Below are positions 49,877 to 59,216 of a stretch of 64,000 nucleotides of DNA, one piece after another; position 1 is the stretch's first letter; each line of letters begins with the position of its first letter. A program made the translations under genes and the position numbers. The stretch comes from Kribbella qitaiheensis (GTDB lineage Bacteria > Actinomycetota > Actinomycetes > Propionibacteriales > Kribbellaceae): NCBI RefSeq assembly GCF_014217565.1, contig NZ_CP043661.1, positions 62,001-126,000 on the forward strand. The letters are read 5' to 3'. Below the pieces are notes generated by a model, which did not search any database, was not told where the DNA came from, and saw nothing but the letters and a program-made list of their open reading frames with translations.

Positions 49877-50300
49877 ATGAGCGTCGGTGAAGTCGCGGGG
49901 CTGATAGCTGCCTGTGCGCTGCTCATCCTGGTTGGCCTGCTGGCCTACCCGATCCTGAAGCTCGGCAAGGTGCTCGACGAGACCCGGATCATGGTCAAGG
50001 GCGTCGCCGACTCCAGCGTGCCGCTGCTCGGCGAGGTGACGAACACCGTGGCGACCACCAACGCGCAGTTGGCGAAGGTCGATGTGATCACCGACAACGC
50101 GAGCACCGTGACAACCAACGCGGGCCGCGTTGACGTCTTTGTTTGCGGCGACCGCGGGCGGCCCCCTGGTGAAGGCAGCTGCTTTCACCTACGGCGTACG
50201 GCGGGCGCTCGGTGAGAGTCAGCGCCGCGACGTGTCCCGCCGGGTGAAGGACGAGATGAAGGCCGAGCGCAAAGCGAAGAAGCGCGGTGACGTGCGATGA
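49877..50300 (+). pseudogene. DUF948 membrane protein, frameshifted as read
   Basis: ATG 49877 opens a single N-terminal membrane segment (EVAGLIAACALLILVGLLAYP). It is followed by a helical region (TNTVATTNAQLAKVDVITDN) typical of DUF948 proteins with a methyl-accepting-like coil. The frame is lost at GCGGGCCGC (50121-50129). Removing one G restores NAAALTSLFAATAGGPLVKA, then FTYGVRRALGE and the basic end MKAERKAKKRGDVR. The restored length is 140 residues, with the stop overlapping the next ATG. The gene lies in the conserved DUF948-small protein-alaS order of actinobacteria. The indel is GGCC-associated. Confidence 0.85.
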
Positions 50301-50536
50301 AGCGGATCCTGTGGTTCGTCATCGGCACCGTCGTCGGCGTCTACGTGGTGACCCGGCTGAAGAAGCGGGTCCAGGTGCTCGCGCCGGACAGCCTGCAGCA
50401 GTCGGCGGAGAAGGTTGCCACCGCGATCCGGCACTTCGGTGACGAGGTCCGGGTCGGGATGGCCGAGCGGGAGACCGAGTTGCGGGACGCACTCGGGATC
50501 GAAAATGCAGACACTACGCGTGAGGACTACCGGTAA
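50297..50536 (+). CDS. Small membrane protein (DUF6167-like) upstream of alaS
   Basis: A 79-residue protein with one N-terminal membrane segment (ILWFVIGTVVGVYVVTRL) and a soluble helical rest (QQSAEKVATAIRHFGDEVR). It starts with the ATGA overlap on the DUF948 gene and ends 5 bases before alaS, so the three are one operon. It resembles the DUF6167 family found at this site in actinobacteria; its function is unknown. Confidence 0.8.
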   Translation: MKRILWFVIGTVVGVYVVTRLKKRVQVLAPDSLQQSAEKVATAIRHFGDEVRVGMAERETELRDALGIENADTTREDYR

Positions 50537-50541
50537 CACCC

Positions 50542-53211
50542 ATGGAAACCAGTGAGATTCGCCGGCGGTTCCTGAACTTCTTCTCGGAGCGCGGCCACAC
50601 GGTGGTGCCGAGCGCACCCCTGCCGTCGCCGGACCCGAACCTGCTGTTCAACGTCGCGGGGATGGCACAGTTCGTGCCGTACTTCGTCGGCCAGCAGACC
50701 CCGCCGTACCCGCGCGCCACCAGCGTGCAGAAGTGCGTCCGGACCCTCGACATCGAGGAGGTCGGCAAGACCACCCGGCACGGCACGTTCTTCCAGATGA
50801 ACGGCAACTTCTCGTTCGGCGACTACTTCAAGGAACAGGCCGTCCAATACGCGTGGGAGCTGGTCACCAAGCCGCAGAGCGAGGGTGGCTACGGCTTCGA
50901 CGAGTCGGTCCTGTACGCCTCGGTGTACTACGAGGACGACGAGGCGATCGACATCTGGAAGCGGGTCGCAGGGCTGCCCGACGACCGGATCGTCCGGCTC
51001 GGGATGAAGGACAACTTCTGGTCGATGGGCATCCCGGGTCCGTGCGGCCCGTGCTCGGAGATCCTGATCGACCGGGGCCCGGAGTTCGGCGCCGACCGCG
51101 ACTGGGAGGCGGGCGACCGCTACCTGGAGTTCTGGAACCTCGTGTTCATGCAGAACATCCGCGGTGAGGGCGGCGGCAAGGAGGGTTACCCGATCCTCGG
51201 CGAGCTGCCGAAGAAGAACATCGACACCGGTCTCGGCCTGGAGCGCGTCGCGTACCTGCTGCAGGGCGTCGACAACATGTACGAGATCGACGAGATCTAC
51301 CCCGTGATCGAGCGGGCGTCGGAGCTCAGTGGCCGCAAGTACGGCGTCGAGAACGTCGACGACGTCCGGTTCCGGGTCATCGCGGACCACGTCCGCAGCG
51401 CGCTGATGCTGATCGGCGACGGAGTCACCCCGGGCAACGAACAGGGCGGTTACGTACTGCGTCGCCTGCTGCGCCGCGCGATCCGCTCGATGCGCCTGCT
51501 CGGGTACGAGGACCCCAGCCTGGTCGAGCTGCTCCCGGTCAGCCTGGAGCAGATGAAGAAGTCGTACCCCGAGCTGGTCGCCGACTTCGGCCGGATCAGC
51601 CAGGTCGCGTACGGCGAGGAGGAGGCCTTCCGGCGGACACTCACCGCGGGCACGAGCATCTTCGACCTGCACGTGAAGACGCTGAAGTCCGCGGGCACCG
51701 CCCAGCTGGCCGGCGACCAGGCGTTCCAGCTGCACGACACCTACGGGTTCCCGATCGACCTGACCATCGAGATGGCCGCCGAGCAGGGTCTGCAGGTGGA
51801 CACCGACGGCTTCCGGTCGCTGATGAAGGAACAGCGCGACCGGGCCAAGGCAGACGCACGGGCTAAGAAGGCCGGCCACGCTGACACCTCCGGCTATCGC
51901 GAGCTGCGGGAGAAGGGCGTCACCGAGTTCACCGGCTACCAGGAGCTGGCGACCGACTCCCAGGTCCGCGGACTGCTCAAGGAGGGCGTGGTCTCGACCT
52001 CTGCCGAGCCGGGCGAGACCGTCGAGGTCGTGCTGGAGAAGACCCCGTTCTACGCGGAGTCCGGTGGCCAGATCGCCGACGAGGGCCTGATCGTGGCCGA
52101 CGGCGTGAAGCTGCGGGTGCTCGATGTCCAGCGTCCGGTCAAGGGCCTGATCGTGCATAAGGTCGAGGTGGTCGAAGGACTGCTGCGGCCCGGGCTCGAC
52201 GTGCACGCGCAGGTCGACCACGAGTGGCGGGTCTCGGCCTGTCAGGCGCACTCCGGCACGCACGTCATCCACGCCGCGCTGCGGCAGGTGCTCGGCCCGA
52301 ACGCGCTGCAGAGCGGTTCGTACAACAAGCCCGGCTACCTGCGGCTCGACTTCGCCTGGTCGTCGGCGCTGGACCAGGCGACGCGCAGCGAGATCGAGGA
52401 GGTCGCGAACCTCGCCGTACGGCAGGACCTCGCTGTCTCCGCGCAGTACATGACCCTGCCGGAGGCTCGGGAGTGGGGCGCGCTGGCGCTGTTCGGCGAG
52501 ACGTACGACGAAGAGGTCCGGGTCGTCGAGATCGGTGGACCCTGGTCGCGTGAGCTGTGTGGTGGCACGCACGTCAAGCACTCGTCGCAGGTCGGCGCGC
52601 TGACGGTGACGAGCGAGTCGTCGGTCGGAGCGGGTGTCCGCCGGCTCGAGGCCTTCGTCGGCATGGAGGCGCTGCACTACCTCGGCAAGGAGCGCTCGCT
52701 GGTCCGGCTGCTGTCGGAGAACCTGAAGACCCGGCCGGAGGAGCTGCCCGCGAAGGTGGCGGACCTGGCCGAGCGGCTGCGGGTCGCCGAGAAGGAGCTG
52801 GAGAAGGTCCGCGCCGGTCAGGTGCTGGCCGCCGGGGCCGAGCTGGCGTCGAAGCCGAAGGACGTCTTCGGGGTCGCGTACGTCGGCCACCGGGCACCCG
52901 ACGGCGTGAACGGCGGGGACCTGCGCAAGCTGGCCCTCGACGTCCGCGGCCGGATGCCGGCCGACAAGCCGGCCGTGATCGCGCTGCTGAGCGTGAACGA
53001 CGGAAAGCCGGCCGTGGTGGTCGCGCTGAACGACATCGCGCGCGAGTGGCGGCTGAAGGCAGGCGACCTGGTCCGGGTCGCGGCCGAGCAGCTCGGCGGT
53101 CGTGGCGGCGGCAAGGACGACGTCGCGCAGGGCGGTGGCACGGACGCCGGCGGTGCCGACCAGGCACTGGCCGCTGTCGAACATTCCATCGGCCAGCTCG
53201 TCACCGGCTGA
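50542..53211 (+). CDS. alaS: Alanyl-tRNA synthetase
   Basis: An 889-residue class II synthetase. The catalytic domain starts ETSEIRRRFLNFFSERGHTVV and shows QKCVRTLDIEEVGKTTRHG and the motif LGLERVAYLLQG. The editing domain has the zinc-binding HSGTHVIHAAL and a second site in ELCGGTHVKHSSQ. The C-terminal DHHA1/C-Ala domain ends in a Gly-rich GGRGGGKDDVAQGGGTDAGG stretch. Length is normal. The ORF is unbroken in spite of its size. It is followed within two bases by ruvX. Confidence 0.97.
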   Translation: METSEIRRRFLNFFSERGHTVVPSAPLPSPDPNLLFNVAGMAQFVPYFVGQQTPPYPRATSVQKCVRTLDIEEVGKTTRHGTFFQMNGNFSFGDYFKEQAVQYAWELVTKPQSEGGYGFDESVLYASVYYEDDEAIDIWKRVAGLPDDRIVRLGMKDNFWSMGIPGPCGPCSEILIDRGPEFGADRDWEAGDRYLEFWNLVFMQNIRGEGGGKEGYPILGELPKKNIDTGLGLERVAYLLQGVDNMYEIDEIYPVIERASELSGRKYGVENVDDVRFRVIADHVRSALMLIGDGVTPGNEQGGYVLRRLLRRAIRSMRLLGYEDPSLVELLPVSLEQMKKSYPELVADFGRISQVAYGEEEAFRRTLTAGTSIFDLHVKTLKSAGTAQLAGDQAFQLHDTYGFPIDLTIEMAAEQGLQVDTDGFRSLMKEQRDRAKADARAKKAGHADTSGYRELREKGVTEFTGYQELATDSQVRGLLKEGVVSTSAEPGETVEVVLEKTPFYAESGGQIADEGLIVADGVKLRVLDVQRPVKGLIVHKVEVVEGLLRPGLDVHAQVDHEWRVSACQAHSGTHVIHAALRQVLGPNALQSGSYNKPGYLRLDFAWSSALDQATRSEIEEVANLAVRQDLAVSAQYMTLPEAREWGALALFGETYDEEVRVVEIGGPWSRELCGGTHVKHSSQVGALTVTSESSVGAGVRRLEAFVGMEALHYLGKERSLVRLLSENLKTRPEELPAKVADLAERLRVAEKELEKVRAGQVLAAGAELASKPKDVFGVAYVGHRAPDGVNGGDLRKLALDVRGRMPADKPAVIALLSVNDGKPAVVVALNDIAREWRLKAGDLVRVAAEQLGGRGGGKDDVAQGGGTDAGGADQALAAVEHSIGQLVTG

Positions 53212-53212
53212 C

Positions 53213-53677
53213 ATGCGCCGGGGGGTGCGGGTGGCGCTGGACATCGGTGATGCGCGGATCGGGGTGGCGAGCTCCGATCCGCACGGCATCCTCGCGACAC
53301 CGGTCGAGACCGTACGGCGTGGTCCGGGCGACCTGGACCGGATCTCCAGTCTCGTCGCGGAGCTCGAGGCGTTCGAGATCGTCATCGGCCTGCCCCGATC
53401 GCTGTCCGGCGCCGAGGGACCGGCCGCGGTCAAGATCCGTGCGACCGCGGAACTGGTCCGGCAGAATGTGCTGACCCGTACCGCGGGGGAGACTCCAGGC
53501 GTGCGGTTGGTGGACGAGCGGTTCAGTACGGTGACCGCCGAGCAGCAGCTGCGAGAACGTGGAAAGAAGGGCTCCAAGCGACGGGCGGTGGTCGACCAGG
53601 CCGCGGCGGTCGTGATTCTGCAACACGCGCTCGACTTCGAGCGTGAGACCGGCAACCCGCCTGGGAGGCCCTTGTGA
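53213..53677 (+). CDS. ruvX: Putative pre-16S rRNA nuclease / Holliday junction resolvase-like YqgF
   Basis: A 154-residue RNase H-fold protein. The start RRGVRVALDIGDARIGVASSDP carries the first catalytic Asp, IGLPRSLSG the second conserved region, RLVDERFSTVTAEQQL the Glu, and AVVDQAAAVVILQ the last Asp. It starts two bases after alaS and overlaps the mltG start. It sits in the alaS-ruvX-mltG-aroE order typical of actinobacteria. Confidence 0.94.
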   Translation: MRRGVRVALDIGDARIGVASSDPHGILATPVETVRRGPGDLDRISSLVAELEAFEIVIGLPRSLSGAEGPAAVKIRATAELVRQNVLTRTAGETPGVRLVDERFSTVTAEQQLRERGKKGSKRRAVVDQAAAVVILQHALDFERETGNPPGRPL

Positions 53678-54864
53678 ACGGACCATCGGTGGACGAAGAC
53701 GAACGCGAAGGCCTGCACGACGACCTGGGTCTGCGCCCGGAGAGCCGGGTCGAGCGGCGGGCGAACCAGCGCCGGGCCCGGAACCGGCGCGGCTTCGGCT
53801 GCTTCGCGGGGCTCGTCTCGCTGCTGGTGGTCGGCGGACTGATCGGTGGACTGGCGTTCGGCTTCGGCAAGGGCCGCGACGCCCTGGAGAAGGTCTTCTC
53901 GGCCCCCGACTACTCCGGCACCGGTACGACGGCGGTGACGGTCGAGATCACCCAGGGCCAGAGTGCGCAGTCGATCGCGGACACGCTGGAGAAGAAGGGC
54001 GTGGTGAAGAGCGCCCGCGCCTTCGAGCGGGCCGCCCGCGACAACGCGAAGTCCCGCTCGATCCAGGCGGCGACGTACACGCTGAAGAAGGAGATGTCGG
54101 CGAAGGCGGCGCTGGAGCTGCTGCTGGATCCGGCCAAGTCGGTGCTGGTGACCCGGATCGGGTTCCCGAGCGGGCGGACCAAGGCCGAGATCACCGCCAT
54201 CCTGCAGAAGGCGAAGGCGGCCAAACTGCCGGCCGGTGCGGCCGCGGCCGCGATGTCGAAGCCCTGGTCACTCGGGCTGCCGTCGTACGCGAAGAACAAC
54301 CCGGAAGGCTTCCTGTACCCGGGCACGTACGACGTACCGAAGGGCGCCACGGCGTTCACGATCCTGAAGCTGATGACGACGCAGTTCGCGAAGACCTCGG
54401 CGGTGATCAACCTGCCGGCGACCGCGCAGCGCAAGAAGGTCGATCCGTACCAGGTGGTGATCATCGCCAGCATCATCACCGCGGAGACGAACCGCAAAGA
54501 GGACTACGGCAAGGTCGCCCGGGTGATCTACAACCGGCTGGCGGCCGGTGAGAAGCTCCAGATGGACTCCACGATCCACTACGTCGTCGGCCGCAACGGC
54601 AAGGTCTTCACCTCGGACGCCGACCGGCAGATGGACTCGCCGTACAACACCTACCTGCACGCCGGGCTGCCGCCGACGCCGATCAACTCGCCCGGCCGGG
54701 AGACCTTGCAGGCCGCGTTGAACCCGACGCCGGGGGGCTGGAAGTTCTTCACCCTGGTCAACCTGGACACCGGCGAGACGGCGTTCTCCTCCAGCGCTTC
54801 CGAACACCAGCAGAACGTGAGGAAGCTCCAGGCCTGGTGCGCGGCTCACGCCGGTCGGTGCTGA
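53674..54864 (+). CDS. mltG: Endolytic murein transglycosylase MltG
   Basis: A 396-residue membrane-anchored YceG-like enzyme that cuts nascent glycan strands and sets their length. A charged 45-residue cytoplasmic N-terminus leads to one membrane segment (FAGLVSLLVVGGLIGGLAFGF, about residues 48-68). A LysM-like region follows (VEITQGQSAQSIADTLEKKG), then the catalytic domain, with the Glu in IIASIITAETNRKEDYGKV and the family signature DSPYNTYLHAGLPPTPINSPG. The start overlaps the ruvX stop (GTGA). Confidence 0.94.
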   Translation: MNGPSVDEDEREGLHDDLGLRPESRVERRANQRRARNRRGFGCFAGLVSLLVVGGLIGGLAFGFGKGRDALEKVFSAPDYSGTGTTAVTVEITQGQSAQSIADTLEKKGVVKSARAFERAARDNAKSRSIQAATYTLKKEMSAKAALELLLDPAKSVLVTRIGFPSGRTKAEITAILQKAKAAKLPAGAAAAAMSKPWSLGLPSYAKNNPEGFLYPGTYDVPKGATAFTILKLMTTQFAKTSAVINLPATAQRKKVDPYQVVIIASIITAETNRKEDYGKVARVIYNRLAAGEKLQMDSTIHYVVGRNGKVFTSDADRQMDSPYNTYLHAGLPPTPINSPGRETLQAALNPTPGGWKFFTLVNLDTGETAFSSSASEHQQNVRKLQAWCAAHAGRC

Positions 54865-54913
54865 TGACTGTGTCATTGCCGCGCCTCCGGCACGGCGGAT
54901 CATGGGGCTGTCA

Positions 54914-54959
54914 CCCCCGTCCTTCCCTCCTCGCTTTGCTCGTCAGTGCAGGACGGGGG
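54914..54959 (+). promoter_or_regulatory. Hairpin covering the aroE ribosome-binding region
   Basis: CCCCCGTCCT (54914-54923) pairs perfectly with AGGACGGGGG (54950-54959). The second arm ends five bases before the aroE ATG and contains its only purine-rich ribosome-site-like sequence (AGGA). The stem could end the mltG transcript or hide the aroE start. A T-run is absent. Confidence 0.45.
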
Positions 54960-54964
54960 GCCCC

Positions 54965-55789
54965 ATGACTCGTTGTGCCGTGCTGGGCTCGCCGATCGCG
55001 CACTCGTTGTCGCCGGCGATGCACAGGGCCGCGTACGCCGAGCTCGGGCTCGACTGGCGCTACGAAGCTCACGAGGTCGGCGAGCAGGAGCTCCGGGAGT
55101 TCCTGAGCACGTTGGGCGACGACGTCCGCGGGTTGTCGCTGACGATGCCGTTGAAGCGGGTCGCGCTGGAGTTGGCGGACACCGTCGATCCGGTGGCGGA
55201 GCTGATCGGCGCCGCGAACACGATGCTGTTCGAAACCGACGGGTCGAGGTCCGCCCACAACACCGACGTACCAGGTTTGATCGCTGCCTTTGCGGAGCAG
55301 GGGATCACGGCCGCCGACACGGCCGTAGTACTGGGTGGTGGTGCCACCGCGGCATCCACGTTGGCGGCGTTGCGTGGGCTGCGGGTGTCCGAGGTGACTC
55401 TCGTACTACGGGATCCGTCGAAGGCGAACCGGTTGCTCGATCTCGCGGCCGAGCTAGGGTTGAAGACGTCGGTCGCGGACTTCGGCCAGGTCGAGCAGAT
55501 CGGTGGGTTCGATCTGTGCGTGTCGACCCTGCCCGGCGGTGCCGTGGATCCGTGGGCGGAGCATTTCGCTGCCGTCGCACCGGTGGTCTTCGACGTCGCG
55601 TATCACCCGTGGCCGACCCAGCTGGCGATCGCCGCGCACCGGATCGGTACAGAGCTGTTGAACGGCCTTGATCTGCTTGTGCATCAGGCGACTCTCCAGG
55701 TGGAGATGATGACAGGTAGGTCGCCCGCACCCCTGGCGGCCATGAGGGCCGCCGCGCGTGAGGAGCTCGACGATCGTGAGCCAAATTGA
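54965..55789 (+). CDS. aroE: Shikimate dehydrogenase AroE
   Basis: A 274-residue NADPH-dependent enzyme that reduces 3-dehydroshikimate to shikimate. The shikimate site shows GSPIAHSLSPAMHRAA and the catalytic Lys in LSLTMPLKRVA. The Asp is in SAHNTDVPGL, the Rossmann Gly-rich loop is VLGGGATAASTLAAL, and QATLQVEMMTGR is near the end. ATG 54965 gives the usual length. A longer in-frame start at 54902 would add an unconserved Pro-rich stretch and cross the hairpin. The 3' end overlaps the following oxidoreductase by 14 bases. Confidence 0.95.
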   Translation: MTRCAVLGSPIAHSLSPAMHRAAYAELGLDWRYEAHEVGEQELREFLSTLGDDVRGLSLTMPLKRVALELADTVDPVAELIGAANTMLFETDGSRSAHNTDVPGLIAAFAEQGITAADTAVVLGGGATAASTLAALRGLRVSEVTLVLRDPSKANRLLDLAAELGLKTSVADFGQVEQIGGFDLCVSTLPGGAVDPWAEHFAAVAPVVFDVAYHPWPTQLAIAAHRIGTELLNGLDLLVHQATLQVEMMTGRSPAPLAAMRAAAREELDDREPN

Positions 55790-57242
55790 CCGCCGCACAC
55801 TTCTGAAGGCCGGCGGCGCGCTGGCCGCCGTCGCCCTGACGAGTTGTTCCGACACCAAAGCGGCCACCGCCGGGCCGGACGGACTGACAGCCGCGGCGCC
55901 GGACTGGGCCGGCTTCACAAAAGGCCTGACCGGCAAGCTCTATCGCCCGGGGGAGACCGGTTACGCGGCAGCGCACCAGGTCTTCAATCCCAGGTTCGAC
56001 TCGATCCAGCCGGCCGGCGTGGTCCGGATCTCGACGGTTGACGATGTGCGCGAGTCGATCCTGTTCGCCCGGAAGAACAAGCTGGTCTGCGTCCCCAAGG
56101 GCGGCGGCCATTCGTACGTCGGCGGCTCCACGGTCAGCAACGGGCTCGTCGTGGACGTCGGCTCGGCCCGCGGGATCAGCTACGCGAGCGGCGCGGTGAC
56201 CATCGGCGCCGGCGCGAAGCTGTACGACGTGCACGCGTTCCTGGACAAGTACGGTCAGTCGATCCCGACCGGGACGTGTCCGACCGTCGGTATCGCCGGG
56301 TTGACCCTTGGCGGCGGGATGGGGATCCACACCCGGACGTACGGGCTGACCCACGACCGGCTCATCTCGCTGCAACTGGTCACGGCCGACGGGGTGTTCA
56401 AGACAGTCAGCGCGACGCAGGAGCCGGAGCTGTTCTGGGCGCTGCGCGGCGGTGGCGGTGGCAACCTCGGGATCGTCACCTCGTTCAAGATCGCCACCAT
56501 CCCGGCGAACAAACTCGGCTTCTTCAGGCTGACCTGGACGGAGGCGCAGGCGGCGGCCGTCGTACGAGGCTGGCAGCGGTTCGCGCACGAGGCGCCGTCG
56601 ACGGCCTGGGGCAATCTGCATATCGATGCCCAGAGCAACGGAACGCTGTCGATCCACATCCTCGGCGTCTCCATCACCGGTTCGGCAGCGGCGGCCGCGG
56701 CGCAGGTCGAGTCGTTCGTCGGGGCGAAGGCGACGACCCGGTCCGTGACGGTGAAGACGCACATGGAGGCCGTCCGCTATCTCGGCGGTGGCACGACCAG
56801 TCCGCGGACCGGTTTCCTGGCGGGTTCCGACGTACTGCGTGGGCCGATGGACGCCGCCACCATCAATGGAGTGCTCGGCGCGGTGAAGACCGCGGCCCGG
56901 GCGAAGGTGCCGGCCGCCGCGATCTTCGATCCGCTCGGTGGTCAGGCCGCGAAGGAGCCGGCAGCGGGTACGGCGTGGCCGTGGCGATCCGCGCTCGGCG
57001 TGATCCAGTGGTACTGCGGGACCGCGGCGCACCCCACCTCGGCACAGCTCGCGGCGGCGCAGAAGTTCGTCACGGCCGGGCATCACGCCGTCACGAAGGC
57101 CTCGGCCGGGGGCTACGTGAACTACGTCGAGGCCGGCCGCTCGGTCAATTCGTACTACGGCGCCAAGCTCGGCCGACTGCAGGCCGCCAAGAAGAAGTAC
57201 GACTCGACCAACTTCTTCCGCACCTCGTACACCCTTTCGTAG
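55776..57242 (+). CDS. Secreted FAD-linked oxidase of the BBE (berberine bridge enzyme) family
   Basis: A 488-residue protein from GTG 55776, which lies inside the aroE end and follows GAGGAG. The N-terminus shows twin arginines (DRRTLLKAGGAL) and a lipobox (ALTSC), so it is probably a Tat-exported lipoprotein. The FAD_binding_4 domain shows PKGGGHSYVGGS with the His used for covalent FAD. GTCPTVGIAGLTLGGG supplies a Cys where bicovalent members attach FAD a second time. A C-terminal BBE motif is seen as YVNYVEAGRSVNSYYG. It probably oxidises sugars or secondary metabolites outside the cell. Confidence 0.9.
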   Translation: MSQIDRRTLLKAGGALAAVALTSCSDTKAATAGPDGLTAAAPDWAGFTKGLTGKLYRPGETGYAAAHQVFNPRFDSIQPAGVVRISTVDDVRESILFARKNKLVCVPKGGGHSYVGGSTVSNGLVVDVGSARGISYASGAVTIGAGAKLYDVHAFLDKYGQSIPTGTCPTVGIAGLTLGGGMGIHTRTYGLTHDRLISLQLVTADGVFKTVSATQEPELFWALRGGGGGNLGIVTSFKIATIPANKLGFFRLTWTEAQAAAVVRGWQRFAHEAPSTAWGNLHIDAQSNGTLSIHILGVSITGSAAAAAAQVESFVGAKATTRSVTVKTHMEAVRYLGGGTTSPRTGFLAGSDVLRGPMDAATINGVLGAVKTAARAKVPAAAIFDPLGGQAAKEPAAGTAWPWRSALGVIQWYCGTAAHPTSAQLAAAQKFVTAGHHAVTKASAGGYVNYVEAGRSVNSYYGAKLGRLQAAKKKYDSTNFFRTSYTLS

Positions 57243-57275
57243 TTAGCGGCCCGTGGGGGCGGTTAGCCTTCCGCC

Positions 57276-58325
57276 ATGAAGCTGTGGCGGATGGTTGCGG
57301 GAGTGTTGGGGTTCGCTGCGGTCGCGGTAGGGGTGACTCCTGCTTGGGCGTGTGCGTGTGGCGGGTACCTGGCGGATGCGGAGTCGCGGGCCCGGGTGTT
57401 CGGGGAGAACGCGCTGGTCCGGTTCGACGGCGGGCGCGAGGAGATCGTGTTGTCGATGAACGTCCATGGTTCGTCGAAGAAGGCGGCCTGGATCATGCCG
57501 GTGCCGGCCGCCGCCGAGGTCAGTCTGGGGGAGCCGTACACCTTCGAACGGCTGGCGAGCCTGACCGCACCCAAGGTCGTGGTGCGCAAGACGTACTGGC
57601 CGTTCCGGGACCTCGGGATCATGGCCGGCGGCCGGGACGGCTCGGTGGGCGCCGCGCCAGGTGCCGGTGCCGGGGTCGACGTCCGCCAGCAGATGACGCT
57701 CGGGCCGTTCCAGGTCGTCCGCCTCGGTGGGACCAGCGCGACCGCGGTGACGAACTGGCTGAAGGTCAACGGCTACGCGGTACCGGCAACGCTCGCCACC
57801 AACCTCACGCCGTACATCACCGAGAAGTGGGAGATCGTCGCGGTCAAGCTCGCGCCGAAGGAAGTGACCGGCAGCCTGTCCGGGGTGACTCCGCCGCTGC
57901 AGCTGAGCTTCGCCTCGTCGCGGATCGTCTACCCGATGCGCCTGAGCAAGGGCGCGACCATGGAGCAGACGGTCACGGTGTACGTCGCGTCGTCCCATCG
58001 CGTGGACGCCTCGCAACTGCCGGATCCGTCCGTACAACCGAAGCTCCTGTACGCCGGGCAGTTGACCGACGAGCCGGAGCTGACCGGATCGCAGCACTAC
58101 CTGACCGCCTACTCGGTCACGTACGCCAACCCGTCGCGAATCACCAACGACTTCGCCTTCACCCAGGCACCCAACGACGCCGAGTTCCAGCGAGTCACCT
58201 ACCGCACCGAGAACCACCCCTGGCTCAGCACGATCGGGATCCTCCTTGGCATACCGCTCCTGATCGGCGTCGGCGCGGCCCTGATCGCCCGCCGCTCGGT
58301 CCGGAGGTCTGCCCGCCGCACTTGA
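57276..58325 (+). CDS. DUF2330 membrane-anchored secreted protein
   Basis: A 349-residue protein. A signal peptide (LWRMVAGVLGFAAVAVGVTP, cleavage after AWA) is followed at once by a Cys-rich start CACGGYLADAESR, typical of DUF2330. The body is beta-rich (EEIVLSMNVHGSSKKAAWIMPVP). A C-terminal membrane segment (IGILLGIPLLIGVGAALIA) and a basic tail RRSVRRSARRT anchor it. Function is unknown. A TAGCCT hexamer lies six bases before ATG 57276, suggesting a leaderless transcript. Confidence 0.85.
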   Translation: MKLWRMVAGVLGFAAVAVGVTPAWACACGGYLADAESRARVFGENALVRFDGGREEIVLSMNVHGSSKKAAWIMPVPAAAEVSLGEPYTFERLASLTAPKVVVRKTYWPFRDLGIMAGGRDGSVGAAPGAGAGVDVRQQMTLGPFQVVRLGGTSATAVTNWLKVNGYAVPATLATNLTPYITEKWEIVAVKLAPKEVTGSLSGVTPPLQLSFASSRIVYPMRLSKGATMEQTVTVYVASSHRVDASQLPDPSVQPKLLYAGQLTDEPELTGSQHYLTAYSVTYANPSRITNDFAFTQAPNDAEFQRVTYRTENHPWLSTIGILLGIPLLIGVGAALIARRSVRRSARRT

Positions 58326-58398
58326 AACCCACCGGTTTTCCACAGGGCAGGCGCTCGGGGGCCGCTGGAGAGTCCCCGATCGTCTAGGCTCATGGATC

Positions 58399-59118
58399 GT
58401 GTCGGCAGAGAACGCGTTGCTCGCCGCGGGTGCCGGCGTGGTGCTCTGCGGACCTTCGGCGTTCCTGCTCGGGCCCTGGCTGATGCGCCGGATCCCCGAG
58501 CCGGTGCTGGATGAGGGCGAGACCAAGACTCCGTACGCGGCGCTCGCGGGGCGTGGGTCGGCCGGCAGCTCGGCGTACTGGTGTGGCGGGGCAGCGGCAG
58601 TCGCGGGTGGACTGCTCGGGTGGAGTCTCGGTACCTCGGCGGCGCTGGCCGCGTGGTTGCTGCTGGCCGTCGCGGGAGCCGTTCTCGGGTACATCGACAC
58701 CCGAACGAGGTTCCTGCCGTCGGCGATCATCTGGCCGACGTACGGCGTGGTCGGTGCGGCGCTGATCGTCGGGGCGGCGGTGTCGGGGGAGTGGGGATCA
58801 CTGCGCCGGGCCGCGATCGCAGGGGTGATCGGCTTCGGAGTGTTCTACTTGCTCTGGTTCGTGTTCCCGCGCGGCGTCGGCTTCGGTGACGTCCGGCTGT
58901 CCGGGCTGCTCAGCATGGCGCTCGGCTGGCTCGGCTGGGGACAACTCGTCACCGGTCTGTACGGCGGGTTCTTCCTCGGCGCGGTGATCGGCATCGTGCT
59001 GACGCTGGCGAAGGTCTTCAAACGCCGGCAACTCTTCCCGTTCGGCCCCTTCATGCTGGTCGGCGCCCTCATCGGCGTCCTGATGGGCAGCCCGCTGGAG
59101 CACCTCTACCTCGGCTGA
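58399..59118 (+). CDS. A24-family prepilin peptidase (leader peptidase)
   Basis: A 239-residue integral membrane aspartic protease. About seven hydrophobic segments are visible. The two catalytic Asp residues are in GYIDTRTRFLP and the family GxGD motif GFGDVRLSGLL. There is no N-terminal Cys-rich methylase domain, as expected for the small actinobacterial or archaeal type that processes tad/flp or type II-like prepilins. No pilin genes are adjacent. GTG 58399 follows TAGGCT by eight bases. Confidence 0.9.
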   Translation: MSAENALLAAGAGVVLCGPSAFLLGPWLMRRIPEPVLDEGETKTPYAALAGRGSAGSSAYWCGGAAAVAGGLLGWSLGTSAALAAWLLLAVAGAVLGYIDTRTRFLPSAIIWPTYGVVGAALIVGAAVSGEWGSLRRAAIAGVIGFGVFYLLWFVFPRGVGFGDVRLSGLLSMALGWLGWGQLVTGLYGGFFLGAVIGIVLTLAKVFKRRQLFPFGPFMLVGALIGVLMGSPLEHLYLG

Positions 59119-59216
59119 CGAGATGCCCGAGGACGTCGCGTATGAGGCGCCCAACAGCAACACCACCGGCAAACTCGAACTCCAGCCGGACGGAGCAGCT
59201 CTCAGGGCTAGCCCGA

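Noticed and set aside
50527-53718. Minus-strand ORF of 1063 codons opposite alaS
   Set aside because: A shadow ORF produced by high GC in the third codon position; no domain, start site or family pattern.
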